From positions 1 through 9,637 of the forward strand of contig DATBKW010000041.1 in the NCBI GenBank assembly GCA_036555665.1: a stretch of 9,637 bases of DNA, given 5' to 3'. Positions within the stretch are counted from its first letter, which is position 1, and each line of letters opens with the position of its first letter. This DNA is from JAOPZW01 sp036555665 (GTDB lineage Bacteria; Actinomycetota; Thermoleophilia; Solirubrobacterales; Solirubrobacteraceae). This document shows, piece after piece, positions 1 through 5,759 of this stretch. The notes under the pieces were generated by a model, which searched no databases, was not told the DNA's origin, and saw nothing but the letters and a program-made list of their open reading frames with translations. The position numbers and the translations under genes are program-made.

Positions 1-978
1 GAGGACCGAGACGTGGGTGGTCGAGCCCAGGCGCGCGGCGAGCAGCCGGTCGGCGAAGCCCGGCTCGGTCAGCCCGGCCACGAAGGCCGGCGTGCGCAGG
101 GCCTGCGCCTCCTCCATCACCGCGACGATGTCGACCGCCGAGGGCGGGCCGGCCGAGCGCTCGTCCAGGCGCGCCATCGCCAGCGCGAGCAGGGTGCCGC
201 CGGCCGCCGGCGGCGGATTGGTCAGCACCTCGCGCCCGCGGTAGCTCACGCGCACGGGCGGGCGGGCGACGGGCTCGTAGGCGGCGAGATCGGCCTTGGT
301 GAGCTGGCCGCCGCGCTCGCCGACCCACGCGACCACGGCGTCGGCCAGGTCGCCGGCGTAGAACGGCGCGGCGCCCTCGGCCCCGAAGCGCTCGATCGTG
401 TCGGCCAGCTCGCCGGAGCGAAAGACGTCGCCCTCGTGCAGCGCCCGGCCGCCCGGGGCGAACTCGGCGCGCGACTCCTCGGTGGTGACGAGGATCGGCG
501 CCAGGATCTCCGACACGTAGGCCTGGGCGGCGTTGAGCGGGACGCCCGCGCGGGCCAGCGCCGCGGCGGGCGCCGCGAGCGTGGCGGCGTCCACCGACCC
601 CCAGCGCTCGAGCGCGGCGGCGAGCCCGGCCGGCGAGCCGTACGTGCCGCACGACGCCGCGCCGCAGTTGAAGATCTGCACCGCGTCGCCGAAGGAGACC
701 TCGGCCGGCACGAGGTCGGCGCGCCGGGAGCTGTCGGCGCCGCGGCCGGGCGCCTCGACGAAGAAGTCCAGCAGCGTCGGCTCTTCGCCGGCGCCCGCGA
801 CGAGCATGTAGCCGCCGGCGCCCGGGCCGGTGAGCAGCGGCTCGGCCGCCCACGACGCCAGGACCGCCCCGACGGCGGCGTCGACGGCGTTGCCGCCCTC
901 GCGCAGGACGCGTGCGCCCGCCTCCGCGGTCAGCGGGTGCCCGGCCGCGACGATGCCGAGTGCGCGACGCTCATTCAC
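1..978 (-). CDS. ggt: Gamma-glutamyltranspeptidase family protein (partial, C-terminus off window)
   Basis: This is an Ntn-hydrolase of the GGT family, which autocleaves before a catalytic Thr and then hydrolyses or transfers gamma-glutamyl groups (typically from glutathione). 326 codons are visible, opening MNERRALGIVAAGHPLTAEA and followed by the family's GGNAVDAAV stretch (residues 28-36) and the glycine-rich EPLLTGPGAGGYMLV. The last visible residues are GSTTHVSVL: T320 aligns with the nucleophile that becomes the first residue of the small subunit, so nearly the whole large subunit is here and the small subunit is missing. There is no signal peptide, so a cytoplasmic location is likely, unlike E. 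coli GGT. The Arg that holds the gamma-glutamyl alpha-carboxylate in E. coli (DFRE..AP) is Phe here (LDFFVEAP, residues 70-77), so the substrate may not be glutathione. The GTG start overlaps the upstream stop as GTGA, which argues for translational coupling; no clear SD is seen. Confidence 0.9.
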   Translation of the reverse strand, partial: MNERRALGIVAAGHPLTAEAGARVLREGGNAVDAAVGAVLASWAAEPLLTGPGAGGYMLVAGAGEEPTLLDFFVEAPGRGADSSRRADLVPAEVSFGDAVQIFNCGAASCGTYGSPAGLAAALERWGSVDAATLAAPAAALARAGVPLNAAQAYVSEILAPILVTTEESRAEFAPGGRALHEGDVFRSGELADTIERFGAEGAAPFYAGDLADAVVAWVGERGGQLTKADLAAYEPVARPPVRVSYRGREVLTNPPPAAGGTLLALAMARLDERSAGPPSAVDIVAVMEEAQALRTPAFVAGLTEPGFADRLLAARLGSTTHVSVL

Positions 979-1634
979 GGCGAGATCGTGTCAGAGGGAC
1001 GCACGATCGTCGCCGTGAAGCGCTCGGGCATCGCGCGCAACACGTGCAGGCGCGGATCGGGCACGTCGAGCACGCGGCCGGTGACCAGCGGGCGCAGCCC
1101 CGCCAGACGGTGATCGGCGATGACCTCGTCGAGGGCGCGGCGGTCGCCACCGAGCACGACAGCGTCCAGCCGGCCGGCCCACGGCGCCAGCACGCGCGCC
1201 GCGACGTCGGCGGCGGCCTGCAGCGCCGCCCGTGCCTGGCCCTCGCGGCGCCGCGCGAAGCGCCCCGAGCTCGAGCCTCCCTTGCGGTGGCGCCCGTGGA
1301 CGAGGCGGCTGTCGACCTTCGACTCCAGCAGCCGATCGCCGTCGAACACGCCGGCGGCGTGGCCGCCGAGCCGCACCAGCAGCACGCCGACGACGCGCGG
1401 CCGGCGCACGTGGTCGAGCAGCGCGCCGGGCTCGAAGCCCGGGTGATCGCCGCGGACCGCGCGATCGAGCGGCGGGAACGGGGGCTCGCAGATCACGCGC
1501 TCGCCGCCGGCGGCGACGAACGCGACGTCGCGCTCGCCCACCGACGTCCAGGCGACCGGCTCGTGACCGCTCGCCCAGCGTTCCAGCCAGCGCTCGAGGC
1601 GCGCCGGCGGCAGCTCGTAGCGTTCCTCGGTCAG
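975..1634 (-). CDS. acVLRF1-like peptidyl-tRNA hydrolase / release-factor-fold protein
   Basis: It resembles the actinobacterial/chloroflexi VLRF1 family, relatives of eRF1 and yeast Vms1/ANKZF1 that cleave peptidyl-tRNA on stalled 60S/50S ribosome complexes. The best marker is GRHRKGGSSSGRFARRREGQ (about residues 114-133), the family's basic loop, followed by a helix and a C-terminal beta/alpha segment (LDAVVLGGDRRALDEVI). No ATG or GTG gives the full N-terminus. The first GTG (at 1541) would remove a family-like start, LTEERYELPPARLERWLERW. CTG at 1634-1632 keeps it, gives 219 residues, and overlaps the ftsZ stop as CTGA. In Vms1 a loop Gln is catalytic; the nearest positions here are Ser/Gly, so activity is uncertain. 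The stop overlaps the GGT start by four bases, placing it mid-operon. The family call is from memory of the motif, not a search. Confidence 0.75.
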   Translation of the reverse strand: MTEERYELPPARLERWLERWASGHEPVAWTSVGERDVAFVAAGGERVICEPPFPPLDRAVRGDHPGFEPGALLDHVRRPRVVGVLLVRLGGHAAGVFDGDRLLESKVDSRLVHGRHRKGGSSSGRFARRREGQARAALQAAADVAARVLAPWAGRLDAVVLGGDRRALDEVIADHRLAGLRPLVTGRVLDVPDPRLHVLRAMPERFTATIVRPSDTISP

Positions 1635-3094
1635 CCCCGCGGGATGAACTCAGGGACGTCGAGCTCGGTCACGCCCAGCCCGCTCCGGCGCGTGCGGCGT
1701 TCGACGCGCAGCTCGCCGCGCGGCTCCTCGAAGTCGCGGCGGGCGGGACGCGGGCGATCGTCGTCGTAGCCGGTGGCGACGACCGTCACCCACACCTCGT
1801 GGCCGAGCTTCTCGTCGACCATGGCACCGAAAATGATGTTGGCGTCGGGGTGGGCGGCCTCGCTGACGACCTTGGCCGCCTCGTTGATCTCCCACAGCGA
1901 CAGGTCGGGTCCGCCGGTGATCGAGAGCAGGATCTTGCGGGCGCCCTCCATCGAGGTCTCCAGCAGCGGCGATCCGGTCGCCGCGCGCGCGGCCTCGGTG
2001 GCGCGATCCTCGCCGTGACCCATCCCGATCCCCAGCAGGGCGTTGCCGGCCTCGGACATGATCGTGCGCACGTCGGCGAAGTCGAGGTTGATGAGCCCCG
2101 GCAGCGTGACGAGGTCGCTGACGCCCTGCACCCCCTGGCGCAGGACGTCGTCGGCCACGCGGAACGCGTCGACCATCGACGTCTGCTTGTCGAGCACGTC
2201 GAGCAGCTTGTTGTTGGGCACGACGATCAGCGTGTCGACCTCGCCGGCGAGGGCGGCGATGCCCTGCTCGGCGGCCGCGGCGCGCTTGGAGCCCTCGAAG
2301 CCGAACGGCTTGGTCACGATGCCGACCGTCAGCGCGCCGATCTCACGGGCGATGCGCGCGATGATCGGAGCGGCGCCGGTGCCCGTCCCGCCGCCGGCGC
2401 CGGCGGCGATGAAGATCATGTCCGAGCCCTTGAACAGCGCCTTGATGCGGTCGTACTCCTCCGTCGCGGCCTGGCGGCCGAGGTCGGGGTTGGAGCCGGC
2501 ACCGAGCCCGCGCGTGACGCCCGGGCCGATGTGCAGGGTGACGTCGGCCGTCGATTGCTGAAGCGACTGCAGGTCGGTGTTGATGGCCAGGAACTCGACG
2601 CCGTCGACCTGCGCCTCGACCATGCGGTTGACCGCGTTGACCCCGGCGCCGCCGACGCCGACGACACGCAGGATCGGCTGGCCGGCGGGCTTCGCCGTGC
2701 CCCAGGGCGTCGGCTCGTCGGCGACGCGCGCGTAGGGGTCCTCCTCCGCGCGCGGCGGCGCGGGCGCGCGCGCCTGGCGCTCGAGGATGTTGTCGGGGAT
2801 GTCCGCGCTGAAGGCGTGGCGCAGGCGCTCCTGCGGGGTGGGGATGCGCGGCTCGGGCTCGGACGGTGCCTCGTCGGGCGTCCCCAGTGCGGGATGCGGA
2901 TAGCCGGTGTCGCGCGGATGCGGCGGCGGCTCCGGCGCGCGGCGTTCGCGCGCGGCGGGGGTCGAGGGCTCCGGAACCTGGCGCTCGGCGGTCTCCTCGC
3001 GCGGCTGGTCGGCGGCCTCCGCCGCCTTGTCCGTCCGGCGGAACAGGTCCGCGAGCGGCCCCTCCCTCATGCTGGCGCGCTTACCGCTGGCCAT
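1631..3094 (-). CDS. ftsZ: Cell division GTPase FtsZ with long N-terminal extension
   Basis: FtsZ is a tubulin-like GTPase that polymerises into the cytokinetic ring on the inner face of the membrane. The core starts near residue 140 (ILRVVGVGGAGVNAVNRM) and includes the tubulin signature GGGTGTG (234-240), the base-binding region TKPFGFEG (261-268) and the T7 synergy loop NLDFADV with D338 and D341, so GTP hydrolysis looks intact. The C-terminus ELDVPEFIPRG matches the conserved peptide that binds FtsA, SepF or other partners. The C-terminal linker is only about 45 residues, whereas the N-terminus carries about 140 extra residues rich in Pro, Glu and Arg, with two helix-like islands (REGPLADLFRRT and RLRHAFSADIPDNILERQAR). 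The start is decided by a perfect SD 9 bases upstream of ATG 3094; it lies in parA, which it overlaps by 14 bases. Neighbours are not the classical dcw cluster, so it could be a second FtsZ copy. Confidence 0.95.
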   Translation of the reverse strand: MASGKRASMREGPLADLFRRTDKAAEAADQPREETAERQVPEPSTPAARERRAPEPPPHPRDTGYPHPALGTPDEAPSEPEPRIPTPQERLRHAFSADIPDNILERQARAPAPPRAEEDPYARVADEPTPWGTAKPAGQPILRVVGVGGAGVNAVNRMVEAQVDGVEFLAINTDLQSLQQSTADVTLHIGPGVTRGLGAGSNPDLGRQAATEEYDRIKALFKGSDMIFIAAGAGGGTGTGAAPIIARIAREIGALTVGIVTKPFGFEGSKRAAAAEQGIAALAGEVDTLIVVPNNKLLDVLDKQTSMVDAFRVADDVLRQGVQGVSDLVTLPGLINLDFADVRTIMSEAGNALLGIGMGHGEDRATEAARAATGSPLLETSMEGARKILLSITGGPDLSLWEINEAAKVVSEAAHPDANIIFGAMVDEKLGHEVWVTVVATGYDDDRPRPARRDFEEPRGELRVERRTRRSGLGVTELDVPEFIPRG

Positions 3095-3857
3095 TGGCGA
3101 GAACCTCCTTCGCGAGGTCGCGATAGGACTGGGCGGCGATCCCGTCCGGATCGTACTTCAGCACGGACATGCCTTTCACAGGCGCTTCCGCGAAGCGGAC
3201 GGTCTTCTTGATGCGCGAGGCGAAGACGCGGTCCCCGAAGTTCTCCTCGAGGATCTCGATCGCCTCCTTGGCGTGAACGGTCCGCGTGTCCATCAGCGTG
3301 GGCAGGATGCCCTCGATCTCCACGTCGGGGTTCAGGTTCTCGCGAATCATCTGAAGGGTGTTCTGCAGCTGGATGAGCCCGCGCATCGACAGGTACTCGC
3401 ACTGGACCGGGACGATGACCTTGTCGGCCGCGGTCAGCGCGTTGATCGTCAGCAGGCCGAGGCTCGGCGGCGTGTCGATGCAGACGAAGTCGTAGTCGTC
3501 CTCGATCGCGCGCAGGGCCTTCTCGAGCGAGCGCTCGCGCCCGATCATCGTGCTCATCGCGATCTCGGCGCCGGCGAGATCGATCGACGCGCAGGCGATG
3601 TCGATCTCGCGCTTACGGATGACCTCGCGGATCGACATGTGGTGCACGAGGACGTCGTACATCGACGTCTGGAGGTTGTCGGGGTCGATCCCCTGGGACA
3701 TGGTCAGGTTGCCCTGGGGGTCCATGTCGACGCACAGGACGCGGAAGCCCTTCTCCGAGAAGGCGACCGCCAGGTTGAGGGTCGTCGTCGTCTTGGCGAC
3801 GCCGCCCTTCTGGTTGGCGAAGGCGATGACCTTCTGCTTGCGGGGTGCCTGATCCAT
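3081..3857 (-). CDS. parA: ParA/Soj-family ATPase (orphan, no ParB nearby)
   Basis: This is a 258-residue ParA-type P-loop ATPase; the family forms ATP-bound dimers that coat the nucleoid and position DNA or protein cargo. The deviant Walker A is KGGVAKTT (17-24), with signature Lys17 and catalytic-loop Lys22. Switch I is DMDPQGN (44-50) and the Walker B/switch II is VCIDTPPSLG (125-134, D128). Length and lack of an N-terminal DNA-binding domain match chromosomal Soj-type proteins. The ATG start has no obvious SD, and the in-frame upstream codons reach a stop without another ATG or GTG. It is first in a run parA-ftsZ-acVLRF1-ggt and contains the ftsZ SD near its 3' end. No ParB or parS-like site is seen, so a role in placing FtsZ (as PomZ does in Myxococcus) is a reasonable inference, as is chromosome segregation with ParB encoded elsewhere. 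Confidence 0.93.
   Translation of the reverse strand: MDQAPRKQKVIAFANQKGGVAKTTTTLNLAVAFSEKGFRVLCVDMDPQGNLTMSQGIDPDNLQTSMYDVLVHHMSIREVIRKREIDIACASIDLAGAEIAMSTMIGRERSLEKALRAIEDDYDFVCIDTPPSLGLLTINALTAADKVIVPVQCEYLSMRGLIQLQNTLQMIRENLNPDVEIEGILPTLMDTRTVHAKEAIEILEENFGDRVFASRIKKTVRFAEAPVKGMSVLKYDPDGIAAQSYRDLAKEVLANGQR
3103..3110 (-). promoter_or_regulatory. Shine-Dalgarno site of ftsZ inside parA
   Basis: Read on the minus strand this is AAGGAGGT, a full match to the anti-SD, with its GGAGG core 9 bases before ATG 3094. It fixes the ftsZ start at the long form (ahead of Met9, ATG at 3070) and shows that ribosomes terminating parA lie next to a strong ftsZ initiation site. Confidence 0.85.
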
Positions 3858-3868
3858 GTCAGCGCCGT

Positions 3869-3890
3869 ATTCGCCCGGCCATAGGCGAAT
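3869..3890. promoter_or_regulatory. Perfect palindrome upstream of parA (candidate operator)
   Basis: ATTCGCC - 8 bases - GGCGAAT, with both 7-base arms matching exactly. The near edge lies 11 bases before the parA ATG. Size and symmetry fit a dimeric-repressor operator; in the mRNA it would form a hairpin covering the region where an SD would sit. No convincing -10/-35 pair was found in the 96-base gap, so the function is inferred. Confidence 0.45.
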
Positions 3891-3920
3891 CCTTCACGCG
3901 CGGGGATCAGTAGCAGCGCG

Positions 3921-3965
3921 CTCGGACGCTCATGCTCCGAGATGCGCTCACGCTCACGCTCCGAG
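3921..3965. repeat. Short hairpin and 16-base direct repeat between orf3954 and parA
   Basis: CTCGGA (3921-3926) and TCCGAG (3936-3941) form a 6-bp stem with a 9-base loop. In addition, acgctcatgctccgag (3926-3941) recurs as acgctcacgctccgag (3950-3965), with one mismatch and a spacing of 24 bases, the second copy covering the stop of the upstream gene. It may be a weak terminator without a T-tract or a small tandem duplication of the gene end. Confidence 0.35.
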
Positions 3966-4616
3966 GTGGATCAGCAGCGGCCCGCCGGCGTCGACACCGT
4001 GGGCGCCGAGCGCGATGCGCGCGGCGGCGACGGCCTCGTCGGGCTCGACGTCGCGTGTGGAAAGGCGCTCGTCGTCGTCGTGGTCGAAGCCGGGCAGCGC
4101 GAGTGGCTTGTCGTCGTCGTCCCACAGCGTCTGGACGCGGACGCGATCCCCGGCGGGGATCAGGCTCACCACGGTAGGCCCTCCGGGTGCGCCGACGAAG
4201 GCGATCTCCTCCGCCCTGCTCGCGATCGCATCCACGGCGGCGACGAGATCCTTGGCGCCGCGCTGGGTGAAAGTGACCGCGGCGTGAGCGCCGGCCGGGA
4301 CGCCGAGCCCGTCCACCAGCGCGCTCACGGCCGCGGCCGCGCCGCGCGTGGCCTGGCCCGGCCCCGGCGGGACGAGGAGGATCCACGCGTCCCCGGAACT
4401 GCGAAAGCCCTGGGCTGCCATCACCGTGGGGTCGGGCCGTCGGCGGCGCAGCCCGCGGCGCGGACCGCGATCGCCCACGGAGACCTCGAGCCTGCCGTCG
4501 GTGACCCCGAGCCCCGCGACCCAGACCTCCTCGTCCCCGTCGACCGTCAGCTGACGCACGCCCCCGTCGGCCGCGGCCTCGGCCAGCGCCGCCTCGATCT
4601 CCTCCCGCAGGCCCAT
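3954..4616 (-). CDS. Hypothetical protein, 220 residues
   Basis: I do not recognise a family. The protein has no signal peptide or membrane segment. It opens with an amphipathic helix (MGLREEIEAALAEAAADGG), then strand-like segments, an Arg-rich loop (RGPRRGLRRRRP, 50-61), a second alpha/beta region (DAWILLVPPG, about 76-85, then an Ala-rich helix), and acidic loops DDDDK (166-170) and DHDDDER (178-184). The layout suggests two similar alpha/beta halves, somewhat like small chaperone-type folds, but this is only an impression. Support for coding: plausible protein composition against a low-complexity opposite strand, and a TACGAT box exactly 6 bases before its ATG, typical of actinobacterial leaderless genes. 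It diverges from the cupin operon and lies 96 bases upstream of parA in the same direction. Confidence 0.7.
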   Translation of the reverse strand: MGLREEIEAALAEAAADGGVRQLTVDGDEEVWVAGLGVTDGRLEVSVGDRGPRRGLRRRRPDPTVMAAQGFRSSGDAWILLVPPGPGQATRGAAAAVSALVDGLGVPAGAHAAVTFTQRGAKDLVAAVDAIASRAEEIAFVGAPGGPTVVSLIPAGDRVRVQTLWDDDDKPLALPGFDHDDDERLSTRDVEPDEAVAAARIALGAHGVDAGGPLLIHLGA

Positions 4617-4622
4617 CGCGGG

Positions 4623-4628
4623 ATCGTA
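4623..4628 (-). promoter_or_regulatory. -10 box of the leaderless hypothetical gene
   Basis: The minus strand reads TACGAT, then six bases, then ATG at 4616. This TANNNT-N6-ATG layout is the usual form of leaderless promoters in Actinobacteria, where transcription starts at the A of the start codon. No clear -35 is seen. Confidence 0.55.
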
Positions 4629-4632
4629 CGGC

Positions 4633-4638
4633 TAGGCT
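4633..4638 (+). promoter_or_regulatory. -10 box of the cupin-ArsA-PP2C operon
   Basis: TAGGCT lies 10 bases before the ATG of the first bicupin gene, giving a leaderless or nearly leaderless mRNA. The two divergent -10 boxes are only four bases apart, so the promoters probably exclude each other. No good -35 is seen at the usual distance. Confidence 0.5.
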
Positions 4639-4648
4639 CCGGCGCGGG

Positions 4649-5569
4649 ATGGTCGTGCACGTGGATGACGTCGAGCCCCGCGTGATCGAGGGCGAGCAGC
4701 TGCGCGGCACGCGGTGGCGCCTGGGCGCGGCGGCGGGGGCCGCGCGCGCCGGGCTCAGCCGCTACCGGATCGCCGCCGGCGAGCGCGCGATGCCCGTCCA
4801 CGTCCACGCCGACGACGAGGAGCTCTTCTACGTGCTCGACGGCGAGGGCCTCAGCTGGCAGGACGGCCGCACCTACTCCGTGCGCGCCGGCGACTGCCTC
4901 CTGCACCGCCCCGGCGGCGAGCCGCACACGATCGTCGGCGCCGGCAGAGGCCTCGACGTGCTCGTCTTCAGCGGCGGCTCGGACACCGGCCTGACGTGGC
5001 TGCCGCGGGCGCAGGCGTGGTGGAACGGCCCGCACTGGCTGCCCCACGACGGGCCCAACCCGTTCGCCGCCGAGGAGGCCGCGGGCGCGCTTGAGGTGCC
5101 CGAGCCCGAGGCCGGGCGCCCGCCGTCCATCGCGGCCCTCGCCGACGTTCTCCCCGAGGACTACACCGGCGGCGGCGACGTCGTCGCCGTGCGCCGAGAC
5201 TTCGGCGACGCGCTCGGATCGGCACAGGTCGGCGTCGGCCACCTGACGGTGGCGCCCGGCGCGCTCAGCGCCCCGCCGCACTGCCACGCCGCCGAGGAGG
5301 AGATCTTCTTCGTCCTCGACGGCGCGGGGACGCTGCTGCTCGGCGACGAGGAGCACCCGGTGCGCGCGGGGAGCGTCGTCGCGCGCCCGCCCGGCACGGG
5401 CGTGGCGCACACCTTCCGCGCCGGCGACGGGCCGCTCACGCTGCTGGCCTTCGGAACGCGCGAGCCCAACGACATCGTGTTGTTCCCGCGCTCGGGGAAG
5501 GTGGGGCTGCGGGGCATCAAGGCGCGCTTCTTCATCCAGCGCGTCGAGTACTGGGACGGTGAGGCATGA
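4649..5569 (+). CDS. Bicupin protein 1
   Basis: This 306-residue protein has two cupin beta-barrels. Domain A has motif 1 PVHVHADDEELFYVLDG (H51, H53, E57/E58) and motif 2 GDCLLHRPGGEPH (H93). Domain B has APPHCHAAEEEIFFVLDG (H211, H213 and a Glu at about 217-218) and a later VAHTF His at about 254. Both sites therefore keep a complete His-His-Glu-His metal set. The C-terminal signature NDIVLFPRSGK...EYWDGEA is typical of two-cupin proteins such as COG3837. Substrate and reaction are unknown: dioxygenase, isomerase or ligand sensor are all possible. No signal peptide is seen, so it is probably cytoplasmic. It is the first gene of the rightward operon, directly behind a TAGGCT box, and its stop overlaps the paralogue's start as ATGA. 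Confidence 0.88.
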   Translation: MVVHVDDVEPRVIEGEQLRGTRWRLGAAAGAARAGLSRYRIAAGERAMPVHVHADDEELFYVLDGEGLSWQDGRTYSVRAGDCLLHRPGGEPHTIVGAGRGLDVLVFSGGSDTGLTWLPRAQAWWNGPHWLPHDGPNPFAAEEAAGALEVPEPEAGRPPSIAALADVLPEDYTGGGDVVAVRRDFGDALGSAQVGVGHLTVAPGALSAPPHCHAAEEEIFFVLDGAGTLLLGDEEHPVRAGSVVARPPGTGVAHTFRAGDGPLTLLAFGTREPNDIVLFPRSGKVGLRGIKARFFIQRVEYWDGEA

Positions 5570-5759
5570 CGCTGGCGCACTGGGACGACGTCGAGCCGGA
5601 GGTCCGCGACGTCGGCGAGATGCGGGCGCGCTTCCGCGCCTTGGGCGAGGCGGCGGGCGCCGGCGCCGTCGGCGTGTCGCTCATCGACGTCGAGCCGGGC
5701 TGCCGCGCCGGGCCCGTGCACCAGCACACCTCCGAGGAGGAGATCTTCTTCGTCCTCGA
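5292..5759 (+). repeat. Identical 28-base direct repeats in the two bicupin genes
   Basis: Positions 5292-5319 and 5732-5759 are identical, beginning ccgaggaggagatcttct. They encode the same EEEIFFVL strand in domain B of bicupin 1 and domain A of bicupin 2, in the same codon phase. A cross-over between them would remove 440 bases and leave an in-frame three-cupin gene. Confidence 0.8.

Noticed and set aside
13..1113. 366-residue plus-strand frame opposite ggt
   Set aside because: No protein-like features; the minus strand encodes an obvious GGT with its catalytic motif.
1232..3211. 659-residue open frame on the plus strand opposite ftsZ and the acVLRF1-like gene
   Set aside because: Low-complexity Arg/Ala/Gly-rich translation antisense to a clear FtsZ; long open antisense frames are usual at this GC content.
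3858..3953. parS site next to parA
   Set aside because: The canonical parS palindrome is not found here or elsewhere in the window; the local palindrome is unrelated to it.
3942..4685. Plus-strand frame opposite the hypothetical gene
   Set aside because: Arg/Gly/Asp-rich shadow; the minus strand has better protein composition and a leaderless promoter.
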